Shown piece by piece: positions 32,253 through 40,719 of a stretch of 64,000 nt of DNA. The stretch covers positions 2,108,001-2,172,000 of the forward strand of contig OZ244906.1 in assembly GCA_965221655.1 (NCBI GenBank), in the 5' to 3' direction. Each line of letters begins with the position of its first letter. Within the stretch, counting starts at the first letter, position 1. The DNA comes from Bin107 sp965221655 (lineage in GTDB: Bacteria; UBA8248). Under the pieces are notes generated by a model. It worked only from the letters and a program-made list of their open reading frames with translations. It searched no databases and was not told where the DNA came from. The position numbers and the translations under genes were made by a program.

Positions 32253-32921
32253 ATGATGAGCTGGCTCCCGGAAAACATTTCTCTCGAAGGCGTGGAAATC
32301 GACTTTCTCTTCTACATCTCCTACTACCTGACGGCGGTCGCCTTCATTCTGGTCGCCGTCGTCATGGGGTATTTTCTCATCAAGTACCGCGCCCGGCCGG
32401 GCGTGCGGGCGAAGTACGTGCACGGCAACAACACGCTGGAAATTCTCTGGACGGTGATTCCCGCCTTGATCCTGCTCGTCTTTATCCTGATGACGCAGAC
32501 CTCATGGGCGAAGCTCAAGCTGGCGATTCCCCAAAACCCGCCCGTGCGCGTGGAGGTGACCGGCAAGCAGTTCAACTGGATCGTCCGCTACCCGGGCGAC
32601 GACGGGAAGTTCGGCACCAAGGACGATCTGGTGCTCGACAACCAGTTGAACGTGCCCGTGAACAAGCAGGTCTTCATCGCACTCAAGGGAGCCGACGTCA
32701 TCCACAGCTTCTTCATCCCGCATACCCGCATGAAACAGGACGTGGTTCCGGGGCGGACGATTCCGCTGTGGTTCACGCCCACCAAGGTGGGCAAGTTCGA
32801 GATTCCCTGCGCGGAGCTGTGCGGCTTCGGGCACTCGGGCATGAACGGCGAGCTCGTGGTGCACTCCGAAGCCGACTACGCGAAGTGGCGCAAGGAGGCT
32901 TGGGCAAAGAAGGATCAGTAA
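32253..32921 (+). CDS. coxB: Cytochrome c oxidase subunit II
   Basis: 222 residues. Two N-terminal membrane helices (about 17-43 and 61-82) are followed by the periplasmic cupredoxin domain. The CuA ligands are all present: H151, C186, E188, C190, H194 and M197 in CAELCGFGHSGMNG. The WTVIPALILLVF helix start is typical. The subunit takes electrons from cytochrome c to the CuA centre. No cytochrome c domain is fused at the C-terminus. A GGAGG site (32237-32241) precedes two adjacent ATGs (32253 and 32256). First gene of the cox operon. Confidence 0.96.
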   Translation: MMSWLPENISLEGVEIDFLFYISYYLTAVAFILVAVVMGYFLIKYRARPGVRAKYVHGNNTLEILWTVIPALILLVFILMTQTSWAKLKLAIPQNPPVRVEVTGKQFNWIVRYPGDDGKFGTKDDLVLDNQLNVPVNKQVFIALKGADVIHSFFIPHTRMKQDVVPGRTIPLWFTPTKVGKFEIPCAELCGFGHSGMNGELVVHSEADYAKWRKEAWAKKDQ

Positions 32922-33012
32922 CCGCCGTATTCGACGAGGGCGCGCAAGGCCCTCCCTACAAACCGGCGACGCGACGAAAGAGTTCGTCTTTCGTCCGCCG
33001 GAACATCAAGGG

Positions 33013-34986
33013 ATGCAGGAGACCATGAGCGAAACCACGGCTGACGCACACGGTGCCCACGACCACCACGAAGGCGGCTTCTGGAGCACATACGTCTTCT
33101 CGCTGGACCACAAGATGATCGCCAAGCAGTTTCTCTGGCTCGGCCTCATCATGATGGTCGTCGGCGGAATCCTCGCCTTGATGTTCCGCTGGCAGCTCGC
33201 CTGGCCGGAAACCTCCATCTGGGGGCTGGGCTGGATCTCCGACGAGAGCGACGGCCTGCCCGAGGGCATCATGACGCCGAGTTTCTACAACATGGCGGTC
33301 ACCATGCACGCGACGATCATGGTGTTCCTGGTGGTGATGCCGATTCTGGTGGGGTGTTTCGGAAACTTCCTCATCCCCCTGATGATCGGCGCGCGCGACA
33401 TGGCGTTTCCGGTGCTGAACATGCTTTCGTTCTGGGTGGCCGTTCTGGGCGCCGTCATCATGAGCGCGGGATTCCTGGTCGAGGGAGGACACGCCGCCGC
33501 CGGCTGGACCGGCTACGCGCCCCTGTCCACCATAGCGGAATACACGGGCGTCTACATGGGACAAACCCTGTGGGCACTGAGTTTGTTCGTCCTGAGCTTC
33601 TCCTCGCTCATGGGGTCGATCAACTACATCACCACCCTCATCAACATGCGCACGGAGGGCATGTCCTGGTTCAGGGTGCCGCTCGTCGTCTGGTCGCTGT
33701 TCATCACCGCCATTCTGGGGCTTTTGGCCCTGCCCGTGCTCGGCTCGGCGGCCGCGATGATGATATTCGACCGCGTATTCGAGACCACGTTCTTCAATCC
33801 CGCCAAGGGAGGCGAGCCGCTGCTGTGGCAGCACCTGTTCTGGTATTTCGGGCACCCGGAAGTGTACATCCTCATTCTCCCGGGCATGGGCATCGCGTCC
33901 GAGCTCCTGAGCGTCTTTTGCCGCAAACCGATTTTCGGCTACCGCGCGATGGTGTACTCCATGCTCAGCATCGCCTTCCTGTCCTGGATCGTCTGGGGCC
34001 ACCACATGTTCCAGTCCGGCATGAATCCCGCACTGGGCTCGGCCTTCATGATGACGACGCTCGTCATCGCGATACCCTCGGCCATCAAGACCTTCAACTG
34101 GCTGGGCACCCTGTGGGGCGGCGCGATTCGCTTCACCGTGCCCATGCTCCACGCCCTGGCCTTCGTCATTCTGTTCGTCATCGGCGGGCTGAGCGGCATC
34201 TTCATGGCCTCGAACGTGGTGGACATCTACATCCACGACACCTACTTCATCGTGGCGCACTTCCACTACGTCATCTTCGGCGGCAGCGTGTTCGCCCTGT
34301 TCGGCGGCATCCAGCACTGGTTCCCCAAGATGTTCGGCAGGGCGATGGACGAGGGGCTGGGCAAGCTCCACTTCTGGCTCACCTTCATCTTCTTCAACCT
34401 CGTGTTCTTCCCGATGCACATCCTGGGCGTGGGAGGTCACATGCGGCGCATCTACAACCCCATGCAGTACGAGTTCCTCCAGGAGATGCAGCCCATCAAC
34501 GTGATGATCACCCTCTCGGCCCTGGCGCTGGGTCTCGCGCAGATTCCGTTCGTGCTCAATTTCTTCGCCACCGTCTTTCGCTGGAACGCGCGGTGGTTCC
34601 GTGTCCTCACCCAGGCGGTCTCGGGCCTTACGGTCGGCTTCATCGGCTACCGCACGGTGGCGGTGGCGGCCGAGGGTCTCATGGAGCCCGAACCCTCCAC
34701 GATGGGGCGCGTTCTCGGCGGCGTTGTCTTCGTCGCCCTCGCGGTCTGGATCTACCGCTACCTGGAGAAGAACATGGGGGAACTCGGCGCGGAAGCACCC
34801 CAGAACCCTTGGGAGGCGAACACCCTCGAGTGGGTGGCGCCCACCCCGGCACCGCACGGGAACTTCGGCCCCACTCTGCCTATCGTCCGGCGCGGACCCT
34901 ACGAGTACAGCGTACCCGGAGAGCAGGCCGACTGGGCGCCGCAGACCGAACCCATCGACCCGGCCGTCGTCCGGGCCGCACACTAG
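33013..34986 (+). CDS. coxA: Cytochrome c oxidase subunit I (A-type heme-copper oxidase)
   Basis: 657 residues, about 12 core helices plus two C-terminal ones. Heme a ligands are H99 and H418; the heme a3 ligand is H416; CuB ligands are H281, H330 and H331, with the cross-linked Tyr in the G-HPEVY motif (Y285). The D-channel Asp (D129, GARDMAFP), E283 and K-channel K359 are present, so this is an A1-type proton-pumping oxidase. A His-rich N-terminus (HGAHDHHEGG) is notable. The start may be ATG 33013 or ATG 33025; neither has ideal spacing to a ribosome site. Confidence 0.97.
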   Translation: MQETMSETTADAHGAHDHHEGGFWSTYVFSLDHKMIAKQFLWLGLIMMVVGGILALMFRWQLAWPETSIWGLGWISDESDGLPEGIMTPSFYNMAVTMHATIMVFLVVMPILVGCFGNFLIPLMIGARDMAFPVLNMLSFWVAVLGAVIMSAGFLVEGGHAAAGWTGYAPLSTIAEYTGVYMGQTLWALSLFVLSFSSLMGSINYITTLINMRTEGMSWFRVPLVVWSLFITAILGLLALPVLGSAAAMMIFDRVFETTFFNPAKGGEPLLWQHLFWYFGHPEVYILILPGMGIASELLSVFCRKPIFGYRAMVYSMLSIAFLSWIVWGHHMFQSGMNPALGSAFMMTTLVIAIPSAIKTFNWLGTLWGGAIRFTVPMLHALAFVILFVIGGLSGIFMASNVVDIYIHDTYFIVAHFHYVIFGGSVFALFGGIQHWFPKMFGRAMDEGLGKLHFWLTFIFFNLVFFPMHILGVGGHMRRIYNPMQYEFLQEMQPINVMITLSALALGLAQIPFVLNFFATVFRWNARWFRVLTQAVSGLTVGFIGYRTVAVAAEGLMEPEPSTMGRVLGGVVFVALAVWIYRYLEKNMGELGAEAPQNPWEANTLEWVAPTPAPHGNFGPTLPIVRRGPYEYSVPGEQADWAPQTEPIDPAVVRAAH

Positions 34987-35010
34987 CCGCCGCTTCCGGG
35001 AGAACCGCGC

Positions 35011-35955
35011 ATGGCACCTCCCCGCCGCGCCGGCCTCTCCGCTGCGCAGGGCGGAGGCTGGCCGCATCGCTGCGCCGTGCTCTCGTGCGTCTGCACCGTC
35101 GCCCTCATCCTGGCGGGCGGGGTGGTAACGAGCACGGGGTCGGGTCTGGCCGTTCCCGACTGGCCCACCACGTTCGGCTACAACATGTTCTTGTTTCCCT
35201 GGTCAAAGATGGTGGGCGGAATCTTCATCGAACATGCTCACCGCCTGCTCGGCTCGCTGGTGGGAATCCTCACCATACTGACGGCCGCGGCCCTTTTGTG
35301 GAAGGACGAGCGCAGGTGGCTGCGCCTGCTCGGCCTGGCAGCCGTCGCCCTGGTGATCGTCCAGGGGGTGCTCGGCGGCATGCGCGTGGTGCTCGTCAAT
35401 CTCGACCTGGCCATCGTCCACGCCTGCGTCGCCCAGATTTTCTTCGCTCTGATGGTGAGCATCGCGCTTCTGACCTCGCGGAGCTGGCATGAGGAGGCGG
35501 CCCCCGCCCCCGCCCCCGCGAGCGCAACCGCGAGGCTGAGCCTGCTCACCGTGGTGCTGTTGTATCTCCAGATCGTGCTGGGCGCGCTGCTGCGCCATAC
35601 GGGAGAGGGGCTCGCCGCCCACGTCCTTTTCGCCGCGGTAAGCGGTGCGTGCGCTCTCGTGCTTTGCTGGCGTTTGCTCAGGCGCGGCGAGACGGACAGG
35701 CTCACGCAAGACGCCCACAGGCTGTGGGTGCTGCTCTTCGTCCAAACGGCGCTCGGCGTCGCCTCGTGGCTCGGCAAGTACGCCGCCACGAGCCTCTCGC
35801 CCGCCCTCGTCGTCGCGTTCACCTCCGCCCACGTCCTGGTGGGGGCGATGCTCTTCGCGGCCGCGCTCCTCGTGGCCCTGCGCCTGCACGCAGGAGGCGC
35901 ACGCACGTTCGAGACCACCGAGGCGCCCGTTGCGGCAGGGAGAGCGCGCGCATGA
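35011..35955 (+). CDS. ctaA: Heme A synthase (COX15/CtaA family)
   Basis: 314 residues with eight membrane helices. Four heme-ligand histidines are seen in IEHAHRLLG, LAIVHACVAQ, LLRHTGEGL and FTSAHVLVG. The conserved VTSTGSGLAVPDWPT and VVLVNLDLA blocks are present. The enzyme oxidises heme O to heme A for the oxidase. The two four-helix halves are joined by an Ala-Pro repeat linker (residues about 165-173). Its stop overlaps the ctaB start by 4 bp (ATGA), and coxA ends 24 bp upstream. Confidence 0.94.
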   Translation: MAPPRRAGLSAAQGGGWPHRCAVLSCVCTVALILAGGVVTSTGSGLAVPDWPTTFGYNMFLFPWSKMVGGIFIEHAHRLLGSLVGILTILTAAALLWKDERRWLRLLGLAAVALVIVQGVLGGMRVVLVNLDLAIVHACVAQIFFALMVSIALLTSRSWHEEAAPAPAPASATARLSLLTVVLLYLQIVLGALLRHTGEGLAAHVLFAAVSGACALVLCWRLLRRGETDRLTQDAHRLWVLLFVQTALGVASWLGKYAATSLSPALVVAFTSAHVLVGAMLFAAALLVALRLHAGGARTFETTEAPVAAGRARA

Positions 35956-36848
35956 CGAACTCCCGCACCGAGGCGCTCGCCCCCGAAACAGCAAGCACGC
36001 GGCGAAAGGCGGCGGATTACCTCGAACTCACCAAGCCGCGCATTCTGCCGATGGTGCTCGTCGTCATCGCCGCGGGCTTCTACCTCGCCTCGGGCGACGA
36101 CCTGCGCGTCGTGCTCCTCCTCCACACCCTCGCGGGGGCGGCGCTGGCCACAGGTGGCGCCCTGGCGCTCAACCAGGCCTCTGAGGAAGACCTCGACGCC
36201 CTGATGCTCCGCACCCGAAAGCGCCCCCTGCCCGACGGACGCCTCGCGAAGATGGACGCGCTGCTGTTCGGCTCCGCCCTCACGCTCGTGGGTGTGGCCT
36301 ATCTGGCCGTCTTCGTGAATCCGGCGACCGCACTGCTCATCGCGGCGACGGGTGGGCTCTACCTGTTCCTTTACACCCCCCTCAAGCGCACGACCTCGTT
36401 CAACAGCGTCGTGGGCGCGGTTCCGGGCGCCATGCCCCCGGTCATCGGCTGGGCGGCGGCGACGGGCGGACTCTCGCTCGAGGCTTTCGTTGCGTTTTCC
36501 ATCATGTTCCTGTGGCAGATTCCCCACGCGCTGGCCATCGCCGTGATGTACCGCGAGGATTTCGCCCGGGCGGACGTAAAGCTTCTGCCCGTCGAGGACC
36601 CCGGCGGGGGCAGCACGGGCAGACAAGTCGTCTCCTACTGCATGGCGCTCATTCCCTGCGGCATGACGCCCGCGCTCATCGGCATGGCGGGTCCGGTCTA
36701 TTTCGTCGTCTCCACCCTCTTGGGGCTGGTCTATCTGGGCTTCGGCGTCCACATGGCGAAAGAGAAGGATACAGCCTCCGCAAGGCGGCTGTTCTACTAC
36801 TCGCTGTTCTATCTGCCCGCCCTCTTGCTGGCGATGGCATTCGGCTAG
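35952..36848 (+). CDS. ctaB: Protoheme IX farnesyltransferase (heme O synthase)
   Basis: 298 residues, UbiA-type prenyltransferase with about eight to nine helices. The first signature is ALNQASEEDLDALMLRTRKR in place of N-x-x-x-D-x-x-x-D, ending RPLPDGRL. FLYTPLKRTTSFNSVVGAVPGAMPPVIGWAA is the classic COX10/CtaB block, followed by FLWQIPHALAIAVMYREDF. It farnesylates heme B to heme O, the substrate of CtaA. ATG 35952 overlaps the ctaA stop. A tiny membrane-protein gene follows after 2 bp. Confidence 0.95.
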   Translation: MTNSRTEALAPETASTRRKAADYLELTKPRILPMVLVVIAAGFYLASGDDLRVVLLLHTLAGAALATGGALALNQASEEDLDALMLRTRKRPLPDGRLAKMDALLFGSALTLVGVAYLAVFVNPATALLIAATGGLYLFLYTPLKRTTSFNSVVGAVPGAMPPVIGWAAATGGLSLEAFVAFSIMFLWQIPHALAIAVMYREDFARADVKLLPVEDPGGGSTGRQVVSYCMALIPCGMTPALIGMAGPVYFVVSTLLGLVYLGFGVHMAKEKDTASARRLFYYSLFYLPALLLAMAFG

Positions 36849-36850
36849 CC

Positions 36851-36958
36851 ATGAACGAAACGCAAAAGAACAAAATTCGTCGCACGGGCGCCGCCCTGTT
36901 CGCGTTCATCGTCTGTTTGGCCGCCTTCGCGTGGGCCGTGGCGCTCCTGAGGAACTGA
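36851..36958 (+). CDS. 35-residue single-helix membrane protein in the cox operon
   Basis: A very small gene between ctaB and the first subunit III gene. It encodes a basic N-terminus (NETQKNKIRR) and one membrane helix (ALFAFIVCLAAFAWAVALL). The start is 2 bp after the ctaB stop and the stop is 6 bp before the next gene, so it is tightly packed in the operon. Small single-helix proteins occur at this position in many cox operons and are thought to help assembly or to be minor subunits; the specific role is unknown. Confidence 0.7.
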   Translation: MNETQKNKIRRTGAALFAFIVCLAAFAWAVALLRN

Positions 36959-36964
36959 CGCGCA

Positions 36965-37657
36965 ATGCCTCCCGTTCTCGATGCGCCGCCCCGAGAAAAA
37001 CCCGTGCAGCGCAAGGGTGCGCCGCCGCCCGAACCCCCCGACCCCCCGGAAGACAACGGCGGCGGGGGAGGGGACGACGACGGAGATGCACTCCCCGCCA
37101 AGAAACCCCTCCTCGGCAACGCGCAAATCGCCATGCTGGTACTCATCGCCGCCGAAATCATGTTCTTCTCGGGTCTGGTGGGAGCGTTTCTCGTCTTTCG
37201 CTTCAGCGGAAAGCCCTGGCCGCCCCCCTTCCAGCCGCGTCTGCCCATTGAGGTCACTGCCGTCAACACAGCGTTTCTGCTCTTCAGCAGCTGGACCATG
37301 GCGCGCGCCCAGGCCGCGCTCAAAAAAAACGACGTGCGCACCCTCCCGCGCCTGCTGACGGCTACGGGTGCGCTGGGCGTTTTATTCCTCTCCATACAGG
37401 GCTTCGAGTGGGTGCGCCTCGTCAACTTCGGGCTCACCGCGTCGTCCAACGTCTACGGCTCGATTTTCTACACCATCATCGGCACGCACGGCTTTCACGT
37501 GCTGAGCGCGGTCGTCTGGCTGGTCGTGGTGCTCGTTCGCGCGCACATGGGCAAGTACTCCGCCCGCAATCCCGCCGGGGTCGTGACCTGCGCGATGTAC
37601 TGGCATCTGGTGGTAGGGCTGTGGCCGCTGCTGTTCTGTCTCGTATATTTGCTTTGA
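36965..37657 (+). CDS. Cytochrome c oxidase subunit III, first copy
   Basis: 230 residues. A Pro/Gly/Asp-rich N-terminal segment (residues 1-48) precedes five membrane helices. Subunit III features are LIAAEIMFFSGLVGAFLVFRFSG, LFLSIQGFEWVRLVNFG, GSIFYTIIGTHGFHVLSAVVWL and the final YWHLVVGLWPLLFCLVYLL. The Glu in AEIMFF and the GxHGxHV-type segment match the five-helix subunit III class. The long Pro/Gly-rich extension is unusual. A second subunit III gene follows at 37982, so the operon has two paralogues. Confidence 0.9.
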   Translation: MPPVLDAPPREKPVQRKGAPPPEPPDPPEDNGGGGGDDDGDALPAKKPLLGNAQIAMLVLIAAEIMFFSGLVGAFLVFRFSGKPWPPPFQPRLPIEVTAVNTAFLLFSSWTMARAQAALKKNDVRTLPRLLTATGALGVLFLSIQGFEWVRLVNFGLTASSNVYGSIFYTIIGTHGFHVLSAVVWLVVVLVRAHMGKYSARNPAGVVTCAMYWHLVVGLWPLLFCLVYLL

Positions 37658-37729
37658 GCGTCCGCGACCGCCGGAAACGTTGACACCCCGACGGAGGCGG
37701 TGGCATACTCCCCTCCAAGGAGAACGCGA

Positions 37730-37969
37730 ATGAAATCGCTCGTCCTCATGCTCACGGCCGCGGCACTCGGCGCCGGACTCTCCTCTTCGGGAGACGCGCT
37801 CGCCTGCACGGTGTGCGGACTGGACAGCGAGCCGGGCTTTTTGTGGAGCATGAGCTTTTTGATCAGCATGCCGTTCGCCATCCTGGCGGTAGCGGGCGGC
37901 TACTTCGCATTCACCTCCCGGCGCGAGCAGAGCGCGCTCGAGAGAGAAGAGAATTTCCCGGAACAATAA
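37730..37969 (+). CDS. 79-residue membrane protein with CxxC, in the cox operon
   Basis: Not recognised. A signal-like helix (about 1-25, ending ALACTVCG) carries a C-x-x-C just after the predicted cleavage site, then a second membrane helix (about 38-62, MSFLISMPFAILAVAGGYFAF) and a charged tail. The exported CTVCG could bind copper or heme or act in thiol chemistry, which would fit oxidase assembly. AAGGAGAACGCGA precedes the ATG. Lies between the two subunit III genes. Confidence 0.7.
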   Translation: MKSLVLMLTAAALGAGLSSSGDALACTVCGLDSEPGFLWSMSFLISMPFAILAVAGGYFAFTSRREQSALEREENFPEQ

Positions 37970-37981
37970 GGAGAAGCGGCA

Positions 37982-38599
37982 GTGAGTGAAGCCGTGGAGC
38001 ACGCCCACGGAGTGGAACCCGCGGAAACCCCCCTCACCCCCGAAAGCTGGGGCAAACTGGGAATGTGGGTGTTTCTGGCGGGCGACGCCATGTCCTTCGG
38101 CACCCTGCTGGCAGGCTACGCCATCATGCGGGGCAACAGCGCCAACTGGCCCGTACCCACCGAAGTGCTGGGCATTTCCCTGACGGCCTTTATGACGTTC
38201 CTTCTCATATGCAGCAGCGTCACCATGGTGAAGGGTCTCGACGCCATCAAGAGGGGCGACCAGGCGGGCTTGGTCAAGTTCCTCTGGCTCACCGTCGGCG
38301 GCGGCGTCATCTTCCTCGGGCTGCAGGCCTACGAGTGGACCCACCTCATCCAGGTGGGTCTCGGCCTTTCCGCCAACGAGTGGGGCGACGGCCTCTTCGG
38401 AACGACGTTCTACATCATCACGGGCTTCCACGGGATGCACGTGACCGGCGGCGTCATCTATCTGGCCGTCATCGCGATGCGGGGCGCCAAGGGTGTCTAT
38501 TCGGCTTCGAACTGGAACGAGGTGGAAATCGCGGGCCTCTACTGGCACTTCGTCGACCTCGTATGGATTCTCGTGTTCACGTTCATCTATCTGCTGTAG
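37982..38599 (+). CDS. Cytochrome c oxidase subunit III, second copy
   Basis: 205 residues with five helices. Motifs are GKLGMWVFLAGDAMSFGTLLAGYAIMR, VIFLGLQAYEWTHLIQVGLG, FGTTFYIITGFHGMHVTGGVIYL and LYWHFVDLVWILVFTFIYLL. The last two are closer to canonical subunit III (FHGxHV and WHFVDxVWxxxF) than in the first copy. GTG start at 37982 after AAGGAG. It may be the true structural subunit III, with the other copy an alternative or associated subunit. Confidence 0.93.
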   Translation: MSEAVEHAHGVEPAETPLTPESWGKLGMWVFLAGDAMSFGTLLAGYAIMRGNSANWPVPTEVLGISLTAFMTFLLICSSVTMVKGLDAIKRGDQAGLVKFLWLTVGGGVIFLGLQAYEWTHLIQVGLGLSANEWGDGLFGTTFYIITGFHGMHVTGGVIYLAVIAMRGAKGVYSASNWNEVEIAGLYWHFVDLVWILVFTFIYLL

Positions 38600-38657
38600 C
38601 ACCCCGAAGCGGCGCAAGAGCCCCGCTTCGGTTCGCTCTAGGGAGAACACGCGCATC

Positions 38658-38954
38658 ATGGCCAACGCAAGCCACACGGAGCACGACGATCATCACGTGA
38701 ACTACATGGCCATCTTCTGGTGGCTGTTGGCGCTCACGATTCTCGAGGTGCTGGCAGGCATACCCCAGGCGAGCCCCGCCTACCCGCAACTGCTCAAGGG
38801 CGCGCTCCTCGTCGTCATGGCCGTGGCGAAGGCGGCACTCGTGGGGCTCTACTTCATGCACCTGCGCTTCGAGAAGGTGGCCCTGGGCTTCATCGCCATG
38901 ATACCGCTCGCCCTGTGCGTGTTCGTCGTGCTCATGGTATTGCCCGACTTTTAA
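38658..38954 (+). CDS. Cytochrome c oxidase subunit IV family (prokaryotic type)
   Basis: 98 residues with a His/Asp-rich N-terminus (HTEHDDHHVNY) and three hydrophobic helices, the third ending VFVVLMVLPDF. The KAALVGLYFMHLRFEK block is characteristic of prokaryotic COX4 (caa3/aa3 subunit IV). It is a small structural subunit with no redox centre. Ribosome site GGGAGAACAC before the ATG. Follows the second subunit III by 58 bp. Confidence 0.9.
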   Translation: MANASHTEHDDHHVNYMAIFWWLLALTILEVLAGIPQASPAYPQLLKGALLVVMAVAKAALVGLYFMHLRFEKVALGFIAMIPLALCVFVVLMVLPDF

Positions 38955-38981
38955 GCCGCCGCCGGTCGTTTCATCCATTCC

Positions 38982-39401
38982 ATGCGCCACCTGCCCACGC
39001 TCAACGCCCTGCTGAACGCGACGAGCGCACTCCTTCTCGTACTCGGCGTCCGCGAAATTCGCGCAAAGAGAGTGCGCTCCCACCAGCGTCTGATGGTAGG
39101 CGCCTTTTTGGTATCGACGCTCTTTCTCGCTTCTTATCTCGTGTATCACTACCAGGTGGGTTCGGTGGGCTTCACGGGCCAGGGCTGGGTGCGTTCGGTC
39201 TATTTCTTCATTCTCATCACGCATTCCGTCCTCGCCGCCCTGGTTCCGCCCATGGCGATCCTCACCCTCTATCGTGCGGGGCGGGGGGATTTCGCACGTC
39301 ACCGCCGCATCGCGCGCTGGACGTATCCTATCTGGCTCTACGTTTCGGTAACCGGCGTGCTGGTCTATCTGTTCCTCTACGTGCTCTACCCGACCTCATG
39401 A
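38982..39401 (+). CDS. DUF420 family membrane protein (CtaM/YozB-like)
   Basis: 139 residues with four helices. LPTLNALLNATSALLLVLGVREIRAKRVRSHQRLMV and LASYLVYHYQVGSVGFTGQG are typical DUF420 blocks; HRRIARWTYPIWLYVSVTGVLVYLFLY closes the protein. Staphylococcal CtaM of this family is required for activity of a heme A-containing oxidase, so a role in oxidase maturation is likely. Its stop overlaps the DUF983 start by 4 bp (ATGA). Confidence 0.88.
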   Translation: MRHLPTLNALLNATSALLLVLGVREIRAKRVRSHQRLMVGAFLVSTLFLASYLVYHYQVGSVGFTGQGWVRSVYFFILITHSVLAALVPPMAILTLYRAGRGDFARHRRIARWTYPIWLYVSVTGVLVYLFLYVLYPTS

Positions 39402-39775
39402 GAAAATTCCTGGCAGCGCTGTGGCGCGGGGCCACGCTGACGTGCCCGCGGTGCCCGGAACCCCTCTTCACGGGCCTGTTCCGCATGCACCGCGAGTGCC
39501 CCTCCTGCAACTATCTCATCGAACGCGAGCAGGGCTACTTCGTCGGGGCGATATACGTGAACTACGCCATCACCATCGCCGTCTGCCTGGGCGGCTACCT
39601 CCTCAGCGAGGCACTCCTCGCCCCCGGGCTGGCGACGCACCTCGTCGTCTGGGGCGGGCTCGCCATACTGATTCCCCTGTTTTCGTTTCGCTACGCGCGC
39701 GCCATCTGGCTGAACGCGGATTACTTCTTCAGCCGCAAACTCGCGCGCGCGGACGATGGAAATTTGCCGCGTTGA
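39398..39775 (+). CDS. DUF983 family zinc-ribbon membrane protein
   Basis: 125 residues. Two C-x-x-C pairs (LTCPRC and ECPSC) form a probable zinc ribbon, followed by two membrane helices and a FSRKL-ending tail. The ALWRGATLTCPRC...REQGYFVGAIYVNYAITI layout matches DUF983. Members occur in cox operons and are thought to take part in oxidase assembly. ATG 39398 overlaps the DUF420 stop; the stop overlaps the TTG start of the ABC ATPase gene. Confidence 0.85.
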   Translation: MRKFLAALWRGATLTCPRCPEPLFTGLFRMHRECPSCNYLIEREQGYFVGAIYVNYAITIAVCLGGYLLSEALLAPGLATHLVVWGGLAILIPLFSFRYARAIWLNADYFFSRKLARADDGNLPR

Positions 39776-40719
39776 GCGCCGCCCTCGAGGTCTGTGACGT
39801 AACCCACCGCTACGGCAGCCGCGTAGCGCTCGACGGCGTGTGCTTCGAAGTGCCCCGCAGCGAGATATTCGCGCTCCTGGGTCCCAACGGCGGCGGCAAG
39901 ACCACGCTGTTTCGCATCGCCGCCACCCTCATGCGGCCCACGTCGGGCGACGTTTCCGTCCTCGGTCATTCGGTGCGCGACGCTCCCCGGGCGGTGCGCA
40001 AAAAAATCGGCGTCGTCTTCCAGCAACCCGGCCTCGACCCCAAACTCACCGTCTTCGAGAACATGATCCACCACGGCAGGCTCTACGGTATGCGCGGAAG
40101 CCCTTTGCGGGAGGCTGCCTCGGGGCTCCTGGAGCGATTCGGCCTCGGCCCGCGCAAGAGAGACTACGTAGAAACCCTCTCGGGCGGGCTGCAGCGCAGG
40201 GTAGAACTCGCCAAGGCGCTGTTGCCCCGGCCCGAGATACTCTTTCTCGACGAACCCGACACCGGCCTCGACCCCGGGGCCAGAATAGACTTTCGCAACG
40301 AACTGCGCCGACTGCGCGAGGAGACGGGCGCCACGGTCGTGTTCACCACCCACTTCATCGAAGAGGCCGACCATGCGGATCGGGTGGGCATCATCCACGA
40401 GGGTAGTCTCGTCGCCCTCGGCGCGCCCGACTCCCTCAAGAGGGAAGTCGGCGGCGACGTGCTGAGCATCGAGGCGCACGACGCAGACGCCCTGCGGGAG
40501 AAACTCGAAGAGATGTTCGCCTGCGAGGTCAGGAACGTGGACGGTGCCCTGCGCGCCGAGACGCCCGACGCCCACACGGCCATACCCAAAATCGCCGAAG
40601 CATTCCCCGGCGCCATCAAATCCATCACCCTGGGGCGGCCCACGCTCGAGGACGTCTTCATCAACCAGACGGGCAAGCGTTTTATCGACGCCGACGCTGC
40701 CGGGGAACGGGAAGCATGA
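39772..40719 (+). CDS. ABC transporter ATP-binding protein (DrrA/NatA/NosF-like)
   Basis: 315 residues. Walker A is GPNGGGKTT, the signature motif is LSGGLQRRVELAKALL, and Walker B is ILFLDEPDTGLDP, with H-loop TTHF. The extra C-terminal ~90 residues match the DrrA/NatA-type extension (ITLGRPTLEDVFINQTGKRF). TTG 39772 overlaps the DUF983 TGA (TTGA) and is the only start fitting the conserved N-terminus (SAALEVCDVTHRYG). Works with the permease encoded next, overlapping by 4 bp. Location in the cox operon suggests a role in oxidase maturation, possibly copper or heme handling as for NosF; this is inference. Confidence 0.9.
   Translation: MSAALEVCDVTHRYGSRVALDGVCFEVPRSEIFALLGPNGGGKTTLFRIAATLMRPTSGDVSVLGHSVRDAPRAVRKKIGVVFQQPGLDPKLTVFENMIHHGRLYGMRGSPLREAASGLLERFGLGPRKRDYVETLSGGLQRRVELAKALLPRPEILFLDEPDTGLDPGARIDFRNELRRLREETGATVVFTTHFIEEADHADRVGIIHEGSLVALGAPDSLKREVGGDVLSIEAHDADALREKLEEMFACEVRNVDGALRAETPDAHTAIPKIAEAFPGAIKSITLGRPTLEDVFINQTGKRFIDADAAGEREA

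Noticed and set aside
32956..35067. Long open frame (703 codons) antisense to coxA
   Set aside because: Antisense shadow of coxA; no conserved domain, composition typical of reverse-frame translation.
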